The notes under the pieces: generated by a model | Databases searched by the model: none | What the model saw: the letters and a program-made list of their open reading frames with translations, nothing else | What the model was told of the DNA's origin: nothing | Translations under genes and position numbers: made by a program | Shown: positions 7,730 to 16,591 of the stretch, one piece after another | How positions within the stretch are numbered: position 1 is the first letter of the stretch | Layout: each line of letters starts with the position of its first letter | NCBI GenBank assembly: GCA_964342745.1 | Contig: CAYFFW010000001.1 | Span: forward strand, 44,315-108,314 | Length of the DNA stretch: 64,000 bases | DNA from: AEGEAN-183 sp964342745 | GTDB lineage: Bacteria; Pseudomonadota; Gammaproteobacteria; Magnimaribacterales; Magnimaribacteraceae | Direction: 5' to 3'

Positions 7730-8838
7730 TGTCTTGGAATGGAAATGATAACAAAGACCCTTGGGGAAGAAATGATGGACCTCCTGATATTGATGAGGCC
7801 ATTAATAAGTTCAAAGAAAAATTGAACAGCATCTTGGGCGGTGGTTCTTCAGAAGGACCAGGATTTTCTAAAAAGAATATCTTTTCTGGTTTCGTGCTGG
7901 TTGTTCTTATCTGGGTTGGCATGGGTATATATCAGGTAGAACAAGCTGAGAGGTCGGTGGTCTTAAGGCTTGGTGAATACATGGAGACTAAAGGGCCAGG
8001 TCTAAGATGGAACCCTCCGATTATTGATAGTTGGACCATAGTGGATGTGGTTAGAGTAAGGCCTCACAGACATGATGCTCTAATGTTAACAAAAGACGAA
8101 AATATTGTTGCTGTAACGATTTCCGTTCAATATCAGATCAATGATCCTGAAAAATATGTATTAGAAATAAGAGAGCCTGACAACAGTTTAGCCCAAGCAA
8201 CTGAAAGCGCTTTAAGACATGTTGTAGGAAGCTCCATCATGGATGATGCTTTGACTACTGGTAGGGAACAGATCGCTCAACTAACCAAGGTGAGATTACA
8301 GGAATATTTAGATAGATATGAAACAGGATTACAAGTAGTTATTGTCAATATTGAGGATTCTGCTCCCCCAGATCAAGTACAAGCAGCCTTTGATGATGTG
8401 ATTAAAGCTAGAGAGGACGAAGTCAGGGTGAGAAATGAAGCTGAAACTTATGCCAATGGACTTGTTCCTGAAGCCAGAGGGCAAGCACAAAGAATGATAC
8501 AAGATGCTGAAGCTTATCGAGCTCAAGTAGTTGCTGAAGCTCAAGGTGATGCCTCAAGGTTTGATTTATTATTGTCTGAGTATCAAAAGGCTCCAGATGT
8601 TACAAGAAACAGGCTCTATTTAGAAGCTGTCCAAAATGTGATGTCAAACAGTACTAAAGTCATGATAGATGTTGAGGGAGGGAATAATATTCTCTATTTA
8701 CCATTAGATAAAATTGCACGACAAGTTGAAGAAAGTGTTTCTGTCCAACCGTCTGGAACTGTTCCAGACAATAGGACTTCAATTAGAGAATTGACTGATC
8801 GAGTAATTGAAGAGATTAGAAAAAGAAATAGGCAATAA
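7729..8838 (+). CDS. hflK: HflK subunit of the FtsH-regulating HflKC complex
   Basis: A 369-residue SPFH/band-7 protein that with HflC forms a large cage around FtsH in the inner membrane and limits its proteolysis. The short cytoplasmic N-terminus is rich in Gly, Asn and Asp (GNDNKDPWGRND). A single membrane span is at about residues 48-66, followed by the band-7 domain (EQAERSVVLRLGEY) and a long helical region with EAEAYRAQV-type repeats. The ATG is fused to the hflX stop as TAATG. The C-terminal polar tail is normal for HflK. Confidence 0.94.
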   Translation: MSWNGNDNKDPWGRNDGPPDIDEAINKFKEKLNSILGGGSSEGPGFSKKNIFSGFVLVVLIWVGMGIYQVEQAERSVVLRLGEYMETKGPGLRWNPPIIDSWTIVDVVRVRPHRHDALMLTKDENIVAVTISVQYQINDPEKYVLEIREPDNSLAQATESALRHVVGSSIMDDALTTGREQIAQLTKVRLQEYLDRYETGLQVVIVNIEDSAPPDQVQAAFDDVIKAREDEVRVRNEAETYANGLVPEARGQAQRMIQDAEAYRAQVVAEAQGDASRFDLLLSEYQKAPDVTRNRLYLEAVQNVMSNSTKVMIDVEGGNNILYLPLDKIARQVEESVSVQPSGTVPDNRTSIRELTDRVIEEIRKRNRQ

Positions 8839-8851
8839 AGGAGATTATAAG

Positions 8852-9724
8852 ATGAAAAGATCTAGTATTTTTATTTCGGCTTTAGGTTTCGTTACAGTGA
8901 TTTTTCTATCACAATCTCTTTTTGTAGTTAGTGAGATTGAAAGAGCTGTCAAATTAAGATTTGGAGAAATTGTTCAATTTGATGTTGAACCTGGGCTGCA
9001 CTTTAAATGGCCTATTATTAATACTGTTCGGTACTTTGATGGCAGGATACTGACCTTGGATGCTCAACCTCAGAGATATTTAACTTCAGAGAAGAAAGCT
9101 CTAATGGTTGATTCTTTTATCAAATGGAGAGTTAAAGATGTAGCAAAATATTTCACTACAACAGGAGGAGATGAAGAAAGAGCCAAGCGCCTTCTTAGTC
9201 AAAGGGTCGATACTGGGTTAAGAAATGAATTTGGTGTAAGGACAGTAAATGAAGTTGTATCTGGTGAAAGAGATGAGCTCATGAACTCACTGACCAATAT
9301 GCTAGATAGGATTGCTCAAAATGAACTAGGAGTCGAGGTTATAGACCTTAGGGTAAAGAAAATAGATTTACCTTCAGAAGTGAGTGATTCTGTATACAAC
9401 AGAATGCGCACAGAAAGAGAAAGGCTTGCCAGAGAGTTAAGAGCACAAGGAAATGAGGTTGCTGAAAAAATTAGAGCAACTGCTGATAAAGATAAAACTG
9501 TTATCTTAGCTGACGCTTATAGAGAGGCTGAAAAAATTAAAGGAAATGGAGATGCTGAAGCAACCGCAACCTATGCATCAGCCTATTCTAAAGACCCAGA
9601 ATTTTATGATTTCACACGAAGCCTGAAGGCATACCAATCTACTTTTGAAACTAAAGGAGATATATTGCTGATAGATCCTGATAGTGATTTCTTTAAATAT
9701 CTAGATAGATCGAAGATAGATTAA
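8852..9724 (+). CDS. hflC: HflC subunit of the HflKC complex
   Basis: HflK's partner: an SPFH protein with one N-terminal membrane span (ISALGFVTVIFLSQSLFVV) and a periplasmic band-7 domain (EIERAVKLRFGEIV, then GLHFKWPIINTV). I start it at the ATG at 8852 because AAAGGAGA lies 7 bases upstream and the protein then begins MKRSSIF with the anchor right after. A longer frame from 8807 would add 15 residues that overlap hflK and carry no HflC similarity that I can see. That gives 290 residues, the usual length. Confidence 0.94.
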   Translation: MKRSSIFISALGFVTVIFLSQSLFVVSEIERAVKLRFGEIVQFDVEPGLHFKWPIINTVRYFDGRILTLDAQPQRYLTSEKKALMVDSFIKWRVKDVAKYFTTTGGDEERAKRLLSQRVDTGLRNEFGVRTVNEVVSGERDELMNSLTNMLDRIAQNELGVEVIDLRVKKIDLPSEVSDSVYNRMRTERERLARELRAQGNEVAEKIRATADKDKTVILADAYREAEKIKGNGDAEATATYASAYSKDPEFYDFTRSLKAYQSTFETKGDILLIDPDSDFFKYLDRSKID

Positions 9725-9741
9725 AAGTCTAATAAAATTAG

Positions 9742-10740
9742 ATGACCTCAAAAATTCCTTGGATTCTTCCTGAAGGAGTTGAAGAAATTCTTCCTCCTAG
9801 GGCTTTGAAGGTTGAAACACTTAGAAGAAAGTTAATAGATCTTTATCTAGACGCAGGTTATGAATTCATCATTCCTCCTTTACTGGAGCTAAGTGAAACT
9901 CTTGGGGGGGAAGCTCATGACGAAATAGCTTCCCATGCATTTACTTTTATGGACGAACTTTCAAAAAAAAATGTGTCTATTAGGCCTGATATGTCAGAGC
10001 AAGCAGCAAGAATAGATGCTTACAGACTAAAATCTTCTGGAATAACCAGATTATGTTACGCCGGACAAGTTCTAAAAAAAGATATCTCATCTATATCTAG
10101 GTCTAGGATGACCTTTCAGGTAGGCTCAGAAATTTTTGGAGATGCATCTTTAGAGTCAGATGTTGAGAGCATTAACTTGATGGTAGAAAGTTTTAAAACC
10201 GTTGGAGTTAATAATTTAACTCTGGGAATTGGTGAAGCCAGTTTGGTTAACTTGATTCTAGATAGTTTTAATGAGGTCCCAATAAAACGTAAAAAATTAG
10301 AATCTATCTTAGCTAAGAAATCTCAATCAGATATTAAAGAGCTCAAAAATAAAGGGTTATCAAAAGAAAAAGTAGATTTATTGTTAAGTATTAGCAAAAT
10401 GTATGGTGATGAAACTATTCTTAATCAAGCTGAAGAGACACTAAAGCCTTTAGGAAATAGGGTTCTTGAGAAGCTAGAGTATTTAAAAAAACTTTCATCC
10501 AAATTAGAATTTGGTCAAGGCATAAAAATACAAATTGATTTAGGTGAGGTTCCCGGTTTTAAGTACCATACAGGAGTCGTTTTCTCTGCTTTTACTAAAG
10601 AAGTGGGCTATTGCTTAAGTAAGGGAGGTAGATATGATGGCTTAACTAAGGAAGATGACATTTCCAGACCAGCAGTGGGTTTTGATTTAGATTTATTAGC
10701 TGTTTCTGAGATACCTTCCGTGGACTATAAGAATGAATAA
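9742..10740 (+). CDS. hisZ: ATP phosphoribosyltransferase regulatory subunit HisZ
   Basis: HisZ is a catalytically inactive class-II aminoacyl-tRNA-synthetase-like protein that, with a short HisG, makes the first enzyme of histidine synthesis. The 332-residue sequence has the family opening WILPEGVEEILPPRA, motif-2-like RPDMSEQAARIDA, and the glycine-rich GGRYDGL near the end. It lacks the anticodon-binding domain of HisRS. The hflC-hisZ-purA order is common in gammaproteobacteria. It overlaps purA by 8 bp. Its presence predicts a short-form hisG elsewhere in the genome. Confidence 0.92.
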   Translation: MTSKIPWILPEGVEEILPPRALKVETLRRKLIDLYLDAGYEFIIPPLLELSETLGGEAHDEIASHAFTFMDELSKKNVSIRPDMSEQAARIDAYRLKSSGITRLCYAGQVLKKDISSISRSRMTFQVGSEIFGDASLESDVESINLMVESFKTVGVNNLTLGIGEASLVNLILDSFNEVPIKRKKLESILAKKSQSDIKELKNKGLSKEKVDLLLSISKMYGDETILNQAEETLKPLGNRVLEKLEYLKKLSSKLEFGQGIKIQIDLGEVPGFKYHTGVVFSAFTKEVGYCLSKGGRYDGLTKEDDISRPAVGFDLDLLAVSEIPSVDYKNE

Positions 10741-12022
10741 CTCCATTTCACTTTTGGGCCTTCAATGGGGTGATGAAGGCAAAGGAAAGGTAGTTGATGT
10801 ACTTTCTAAAGACATAGATGCTGCTGTTAGATACCAGGGTGGTCATAACGCAGGGCATACCTTAATAGTTGATGGAAAAAAAGTTGTTTTTCATCTATTG
10901 CCTTCGTCGATATGTCATAAAAATATTAAATGTTTTTTAGGTAGAGGAGTAGTGATAAGCCTGGATGCTCTATTTTCAGAAATCAAAGACGCTTTTGAAT
11001 TCATAGGGGACTTAAGAAACAGGCTTGTAGTGAGTAATGCTGCTTGCCTAATTCAGCCTTATCACATAAAAATTGATCAACTTAGAGAAAGGTCCAGAAG
11101 CGGAACAAAAATTGGAACAACTGGTAGAGGTATTGGTCCAGCTTATGAGGATAGGGTGGGACGGAGATCGATAAGAGTCGCTGATCTATATGAACCTAAA
11201 GTATTAAAAATAAAATTAGAAGAGGCTTTGGATATCTATAATTTTCTAATCAAAAGGCATGATAAATCTCAGGTAGAAGATTTGAATAAGCTTTTAGATA
11301 TGAATTTAGAACAAGCAGAAAAACTTAAACCTTTTGTTGGGAACGTCATCTCTGAATTGAAGGAGTTACAAAAAAATAACAAAACTACACTTTTTGAAGG
11401 GGCCCAAGGGGCATTATTAGATTATAGTTTAGGTACTTATCCATTTGTTACCTCGAGTAATTCCTCTTTAGGAGGTATTGCTTCTGGAGCAGGAGTTAGT
11501 GCAACCAATATCGACTATTCCTTAGGTATAAGTAAAGCATATGCCACCCGAGTAGGAGAGGGACCTTTCCCAACAGAATTAAAGGATGAAACTGGTACTT
11601 ATATAGCTGAGCAGGGTGGAGAAGTAGGTGCTACTACGGGAAGACCGAGAAGGTGTGGTTGGTTAGATGCAGTTCTTTTATCTCATTCAGTTTATTTAAA
11701 TGGTATTAATGGTATATGTCTAACAAAGATAGATGTTCTTGATGGTCTAGAAAGCATAAAAATATGTACTGAATACTCAAGTATAGTTAGTAGAGAAGAG
11801 ATTTTAGAATCTATGAAGCTAAACGATGTTGAAGCTAAATATATAGAGATGGAAGGTTGGAAAAGGCCTACTTCCGGGGTAAGAGAGTACGGAGATTTGG
11901 ACCCTAAAGCTATGCAATTTATTGAAAAAATAGAAGAGCTTTCTGGTGCTCCAGTGGTCATGGTTTCCACTGGTCCTAGACGAGAAGATATAATTATCAG
12001 AGAATACCCTTTAGGAAGATGA
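10733..12022 (+). CDS. purA: Adenylosuccinate synthetase
   Basis: PurA joins IMP and aspartate using GTP, the first committed step to AMP. The 429-residue protein starts with the P-loop-like LLGLQWGDEGKGKVVD. It has GGHNAGHT, the IMP-binding GTTGRGIGPAYEDR, EGAQGALLD, and the C-terminal GTP-specific MVSTGPRREDII, all intact and of usual length. Translation is coupled to hisZ (8-bp overlap). The stop overlaps the start of the next small gene as ATGA. Confidence 0.96.
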   Translation: MNNSISLLGLQWGDEGKGKVVDVLSKDIDAAVRYQGGHNAGHTLIVDGKKVVFHLLPSSICHKNIKCFLGRGVVISLDALFSEIKDAFEFIGDLRNRLVVSNAACLIQPYHIKIDQLRERSRSGTKIGTTGRGIGPAYEDRVGRRSIRVADLYEPKVLKIKLEEALDIYNFLIKRHDKSQVEDLNKLLDMNLEQAEKLKPFVGNVISELKELQKNNKTTLFEGAQGALLDYSLGTYPFVTSSNSSLGGIASGAGVSATNIDYSLGISKAYATRVGEGPFPTELKDETGTYIAEQGGEVGATTGRPRRCGWLDAVLLSHSVYLNGINGICLTKIDVLDGLESIKICTEYSSIVSREEILESMKLNDVEAKYIEMEGWKRPTSGVREYGDLDPKAMQFIEKIEELSGAPVVMVSTGPRREDIIIREYPLGR

Positions 12023-12390
12023 AATATATTCTAGGCTTAATTTTTATAGTATTTTCTTTAGCTTTTTTAGCTTCTGAGAAACTTACTTTTGAAGTAGGAA
12101 ATGAACTGCAGTTGAAAAGAGATAATATGGTTGTTTTATATCACTACAAAGCTGATGCTATAGAAGTCAACTTAACTAGAGATTTTATAGACTATCCATC
12201 GGTTATTGATGTTCGAGATATGTATAAGATTAAAAAGGGAGAGAAGATTAAATTATTAGAGAGCTACAGGAAAGGAAAAATCTTCAAAGTAGAACTTCTA
12301 AAGGAAAGAGCAAAAAGGGATCATTACTTCCTTGAAAAGGAAAGTCTAAGACACTATCAATTAGTTGATTCAAAACTAACCAGCAGTTAG
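12019..12390 (+). CDS. Small secreted or membrane-anchored protein, unknown function
   Basis: A 123-residue protein with an N-terminal hydrophobic segment (residues 3-18, YILGLIFIVFSLAFLA) that could be a signal peptide or anchor. A mixed, strongly charged region rich in Lys, Glu and Asp follows, with no cysteine and no second membrane span. The central piece (DVRDMYKIKKGEKIKLL) looks like a small beta domain. Its ATG overlaps the purA stop by 4 bp (ATGA), and the next gene starts 7 bp after it, so it is translated within the operon. I do not recognise the family. Confidence 0.7.
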   Translation: MKYILGLIFIVFSLAFLASEKLTFEVGNELQLKRDNMVVLYHYKADAIEVNLTRDFIDYPSVIDVRDMYKIKKGEKIKLLESYRKGKIFKVELLKERAKRDHYFLEKESLRHYQLVDSKLTSS

Positions 12391-12397
12391 GTTTTAA

Positions 12398-14635
12398 ATG
12401 TTAAAAAAAATAAGGAAGTGGCTACTTTATGCTACCGCTTCTATCTTAATACTAATTCTTTTTTTACTTTCAGGAATATTTTTTAACTGGTTTGGTGTTT
12501 ATCAGGGTCCGGGTAAAGTTTTAGAATTTACCAATACAAGTCCTCTTTATGAGGAATTAAGCAAAGAAAGAAAAAACGAAGTAAAGAAAATCCTATTCGG
12601 AGATTTACACGTCCATACTACTTACTCTTGGGATGCTTATATGCTGAATTTACCAATAGCTCAAGGTGAAGGAGCACATCCAGTGTCTGATGCATGTAAC
12701 TTCGCAAGAATTTGCTCCAATTTAGATTTTTTTGCAGTGACTGATCATGCTGAATGGCTTACTAAGAGGGAATGGAAAGATAGTTTAAAGTCCATTCAAG
12801 AATGTAAAAAAGTTACAGATGATTTAGATGAGCCTCCTATAGTTCCTTTCTTAGGTTGGGAATGGACACAAACTTCTCTTGATAAAGACACTCATTTTGG
12901 TCATAAAAATATAATTCTTAAAAGTACTATAACGGAAGATATTCCACCTCGACCAATTGCTGCTGTAACAAAAGCATTTGATGGAGGAGTTAACTCTAAC
13001 ACTTTGATTACTAGCGCAGCTGTTGCTTTAGATTTCCCTAATAGAAAACAATATTTCAATTGGCGTTATAGATCTTTGATTGCAAGATCTTATGAAGATT
13101 GTGATATGGAAAAGGAAATTAGTCATTCTGCTAATTGTTATGAAAAAGCGGAAACAGCTTCTGACCTGTTTAAAAAACTTGAGAAATTTGATTCTGATTT
13201 ATTAGTTATTCCTCATGGAAGTGCTTGGGGTGTAACTTCACCTCCTTTTTCTTCTTGGGATGTTCAGTTGAACCCAGACTCTCATAATGCAAATTTTAAT
13301 AAACTCCTTGAGATTTATTCGGGTCACGGAAATTCAGAAGAATATAGATCTTGGACACCAATGCAAAAAAATAATAATGAAACTCTTTCATGTAGCCAGC
13401 CCAGTCAAGATTACTTACCTGACTGCTTTCAGGCTGGTGAAATAATTAAAGAGAGGTGCAGAGTATCTGCAGGATCAAATGAAGAGTGCAACCAAAGAGC
13501 AGAAAAAGCCAGGAAACTCTTTATAGAATCTGATCCTTTTGGATTATTAACTATTCCTGGTTATGATCCTATGGAATGGAAAGATTCTGGTCAGTGTAAA
13601 GATTGCTTTTTACCTGCATTTGATTATCGACCTAAAATGTCAGCACAGTATGCACTAGCTTTAACAGATTTTTCTACAGGTACACCAATTAGGTTTCGAT
13701 ATGGATTCATAGGGTCAAGTGATAATCATCAAGCAAGACCAGGTACAGGCTATAAAGAAAATCTAAGAAAATTAAATACTGAGTCTCGTGCTGATCTAGA
13801 TAATGAAATAGGTAGATACTTACTCAACCCTAGACTTCTTGACCCAAAATTACCTTTATCGCAGGAAATAGATACAGAAAGAGATAAAGTTTTTATGAAT
13901 TCCATGCCGCTTCAATCTGAAAGAGGCTCTTCTTTTCTTTATAGTGGAGGTTTGGTTGCAGTCCATGCAGCGTTAAGAAATAGAGAAGAAATTTGGAGTG
14001 CGCTGTCTAATAGAGAGGTTTACGCAACCAGCGGGGAGAGAATTTTATTATGGTTCAACTTAATCAATCACCCACAGTCTGAACCAGTACCAATGGGGAC
14101 AGAAACTGAAATGTCTTTCTCTCCAAAATTTGTAGTAAAAGCTATTGGGGCCCAGAAACAATTACCAGGATGTAGTTCTTTAGATAGTGAAGAAATAAGT
14201 TCAGAAGCATTAGAGAGGCTTTGTCGAGGTGAATGTTTTAATCCTTCTAATGAAAGAAAACTAATATCTAGAATAGAGGTTGTGAGAATAAGACCTCAAG
14301 TCTATAAAGATGAACCCATAGATGGACTTATACAAGATCCATGGAAAACTTTTGAGTGTAAAAATTCTCAGGAAGGTTGTGAGATAGAGTTTATGGATGA
14401 GCAGTTCGAAGGAGGAAACAGAGAAATTATTTATTACGTTAGGGCAGTTCAGGAACCTTCAGAAGCTATAAATGCGAGTGGTTTAGATTGCAATAGAGAT
14501 GAAAATGGAAAGTGCTTAAAGATTAATCTTTGTGGAGATCCAAAAGGGAAGGGTAAAGGTGATTGTTTGAGTTTAACTGAAGAACGAGCTTGGTCATCAC
14601 CTATTTTTGTTAAATTTAAATCTAATTCTCCTTAA
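12398..14635 (+). CDS. DUF3604-family protein with PHP-like metal motifs
   Basis: A 745-residue protein with one N-terminal membrane span (about residues 9-30); the bulk is probably periplasmic. Motifs resemble PHP-type metal hydrolases: FGDLHVHTTYSWDA with His71 and His73, then VTDHAEW, a lone His in VIPHGSAWG, and GSSDNHQARPGTGY later. This pattern and length match the DUF3604 family, which is widespread in marine bacteria. Several Cys pairs (e.g. CNFARIC, CKDC, CRGEC) suggest disulphides. Its substrate is unknown. It ends 14 bp inside the convergent nusB gene. Confidence 0.85.
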   Translation: MLKKIRKWLLYATASILILILFLLSGIFFNWFGVYQGPGKVLEFTNTSPLYEELSKERKNEVKKILFGDLHVHTTYSWDAYMLNLPIAQGEGAHPVSDACNFARICSNLDFFAVTDHAEWLTKREWKDSLKSIQECKKVTDDLDEPPIVPFLGWEWTQTSLDKDTHFGHKNIILKSTITEDIPPRPIAAVTKAFDGGVNSNTLITSAAVALDFPNRKQYFNWRYRSLIARSYEDCDMEKEISHSANCYEKAETASDLFKKLEKFDSDLLVIPHGSAWGVTSPPFSSWDVQLNPDSHNANFNKLLEIYSGHGNSEEYRSWTPMQKNNNETLSCSQPSQDYLPDCFQAGEIIKERCRVSAGSNEECNQRAEKARKLFIESDPFGLLTIPGYDPMEWKDSGQCKDCFLPAFDYRPKMSAQYALALTDFSTGTPIRFRYGFIGSSDNHQARPGTGYKENLRKLNTESRADLDNEIGRYLLNPRLLDPKLPLSQEIDTERDKVFMNSMPLQSERGSSFLYSGGLVAVHAALRNREEIWSALSNREVYATSGERILLWFNLINHPQSEPVPMGTETEMSFSPKFVVKAIGAQKQLPGCSSLDSEEISSEALERLCRGECFNPSNERKLISRIEVVRIRPQVYKDEPIDGLIQDPWKTFECKNSQEGCEIEFMDEQFEGGNREIIYYVRAVQEPSEAINASGLDCNRDENGKCLKINLCGDPKGKGKGDCLSLTEERAWSSPIFVKFKSNSP

Positions 14636-15020
14636 TTAATTTATCCAAAATAGCATTAATAAATTTATAACCTTCAGTTGAACCATATTTTTTTGTCATT
14701 CTTATTGATTCGTTGATGATAATAGCGGGCTCTAAGTCTTTATTTTTTAGTTCATAAAGAGCAATTCTTAAAGCATTTTTTTCGATTACATCAAGCTGGT
14801 TTATTGGACGATCAATTCTTTTCTGTATATTAGTGTCAATTGCTTCAAGATTCATAACGACTCCTTGAAGAAGATCATTATAAAAAACATTTGATTTCTC
14901 AGACTCATGATTTTTTAGAACTTCCTTTATGTCTTCTCCCCCCATCTCTAATTCATAGAGCGTTTGGAGAACCTTATCTCTAGATCGCGTAGGAGAACTA
15001 GATTTCTTTGATTTGGTCAT
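14622..15020 (-). CDS. nusB: Transcription antitermination factor NusB
   Basis: A 132-residue all-helical NusB that with NusE binds boxA RNA in rRNA operons. Recognisable features are the N-terminal RDKVLQTLYELEM, the middle RPINQLDVIEKNALRIALYEL and the C-terminal INESIRMTKKYGSTEGYKFINAILDKL (family block). It overlaps ribH by 4 bp, following the conserved ribD-ribBA-ribH-nusB order. Its 3' end overlaps the convergent DUF3604 gene by 14 bp, with no visible terminator between them. Confidence 0.95.
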   Translation of the reverse strand: MTKSKKSSSPTRSRDKVLQTLYELEMGGEDIKEVLKNHESEKSNVFYNDLLQGVVMNLEAIDTNIQKRIDRPINQLDVIEKNALRIALYELKNKDLEPAIIINESIRMTKKYGSTEGYKFINAILDKLIKEN

Positions 15021-15490
15021 AAAGATGCGAGTTGTTCAAGTAACTCCATAGCACTTTGAGCTACTTCTGCACCTTTATTTCCTCTATTGGGATCAGCTCT
15101 TTCTATTGCCTGTTCTTCGGTTTCGGTAGTAAGAACTCCAAATAACACTGGTTTATTTGCATCTAAAGAAACCCTTGTTAATCCATTAGCGCAGCTGCTA
15201 GAAACAAAATCAAAATGAGGAGTCTCGCCTTTTATTACTGCACCTAAGGCTATTACCGCATCTATGTTCTTATCTAGCATTCTTTTTGCTGCTAAAGGTA
15301 ATTCGTATGAACCAGGTACTTCAATTTTAATTATATTATTTGGTTCTACACCTTGAGAGGTTAGCTCTTTTTCTGCATTTTCAAGCATTACGTCAACAAC
15401 AAATTTATTCCATTGCGTAGACAACAATCCGTATCTTGCTTTTTTTGATATTTTTGAAGCTTTAAAAGCCTTTTTTCCTTTTGGACTCAT
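15017..15490 (-). CDS. ribH: 6,7-dimethyl-8-ribityllumazine synthase
   Basis: RibH condenses the RibD/RibA-derived pyrimidine with dihydroxybutanone phosphate, the penultimate step of riboflavin synthesis. Within 157 residues it shows VPGSYELPLAAKRML, the phosphate-binding GAVIKGETPHFDFV, and VLFGVLTTETEEQAIERA followed by a GNKGAEVA block. The C-terminus is normal. It lies between ribBA (7-bp gap) and nusB (4-bp overlap). Confidence 0.96.
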   Translation of the reverse strand: MSPKGKKAFKASKISKKARYGLLSTQWNKFVVDVMLENAEKELTSQGVEPNNIIKIEVPGSYELPLAAKRMLDKNIDAVIALGAVIKGETPHFDFVSSSCANGLTRVSLDANKPVLFGVLTTETEEQAIERADPNRGNKGAEVAQSAMELLEQLASL

Positions 15491-15497
15491 AATTTCC

Positions 15498-16589
15498 TTA
15501 ATTTATAAATTCAGTTATTTCCAAGTCAAATCCTGATAATGGGTATTTTACTTCTGAGCCTAAGACTTTCATCTTTTTTACACCCAAATCTCTTAGAATT
15601 TGTGAACCTATCCCTACGATTCTATTATCAACAGCCTCTGATCTAGTATGTTTTCTTTCACCTTTAAGAAATTTTAAATTTTTTAAAATCTCTTCAGGTG
15701 TTTCTCTTGAAGATAATAGAAGAACTATGCCAGTTTCTTCATCTTGAATCTTCTTTAAAGATTGGGAAAAAGATATCCTGCTTCCAAATTCATTTATTCG
15801 CATAACATCTTGAAGTGTATTGAGGGTTAGAACTCTGACCAAAGTTTCTTTATCAGAAGATATTTTCCCTTTCACCATAGCTAAATGAACCTGATTGAAG
15901 ATCATGTCTTGATAGGCAACTACTAAAAATTCACCATACTCATTATTTATTTTTGTTGACTCTAATTTTTCTACACTCTTTTCATTAATATTCCTGTAGT
16001 GAATTAAATCTGCAATAGTTCCTATCTTAAGATTGTGTTTTTTTGCAAATAGTTCTAAATCTTTTCTTCTAGCCATACTTCCATCTTCATTCATTATTTC
16101 AACTATGACAGCAGCTTCCTCAAGACCGGCTAATTTAGTTAAATCCAGTCCAGCCTCCGTATGACCAGCTCTAGTAAGGACACCTCCATTGGCAGCTCTA
16201 AGTGGAAACACGTGCCCTGGTTGAACAATATCTTTTGGAGAAGCATTCTTTTTTACTGCAGCTAATATAGTTGTAGCTCTGTCTGCAGCAGAAATGCCTG
16301 TTGTGACTCCTTTAGCAGCTTCAATTGAAACAGTGAAAGCAGTACCTTGCTGGGTTCCATTATCTTTTACCATAGGAGCTAGATTGAGTTGTTCACATTT
16401 ATCTTCGTTTAAAGCTAAACAAATTAGACCCCTAGCATGGGTAGCCATAAAATTTATACCTTCTGCTGTTACTTTTTCTGCTGCAAGAATGAGATCTCCT
16501 TCATTCTCTCTATCTTCATCATCCATTAAGATGATCATCTTTCCTTCTGAGATATCAGATATTAACTCTTGGATGTTATTAAGTTCCAT
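15498..16589 (-). CDS. ribBA: DHBP synthase fused to a degenerate GTP cyclohydrolase II domain
   Basis: The N-terminal ~200 residues are an intact RibB: acidic metal motif DDEDRENEGDL, MATHARGLICLA and RAGHTEAGLDL. It makes 3,4-dihydroxy-2-butanone 4-phosphate. The C-terminal ~150 residues align with RibA in position and length but lack its three zinc-binding cysteines. Where RibA has a C-X10-C-X-C pattern, this protein reads TLNTLQDVMRINEFGS without cysteine. So the domain is probably not a GTP cyclohydrolase. This is the RibBX arrangement known from other gammaproteobacteria, in which a separate ribA gene supplies activity. Confidence 0.9.
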   Translation of the reverse strand: MELNNIQELISDISEGKMIILMDDEDRENEGDLILAAEKVTAEGINFMATHARGLICLALNEDKCEQLNLAPMVKDNGTQQGTAFTVSIEAAKGVTTGISAADRATTILAAVKKNASPKDIVQPGHVFPLRAANGGVLTRAGHTEAGLDLTKLAGLEEAAVIVEIMNEDGSMARRKDLELFAKKHNLKIGTIADLIHYRNINEKSVEKLESTKINNEYGEFLVVAYQDMIFNQVHLAMVKGKISSDKETLVRVLTLNTLQDVMRINEFGSRISFSQSLKKIQDEETGIVLLLSSRETPEEILKNLKFLKGERKHTRSEAVDNRIVGIGSQILRDLGVKKMKVLGSEVKYPLSGFDLEITEFIN

Positions 16590-16591
16590 CT

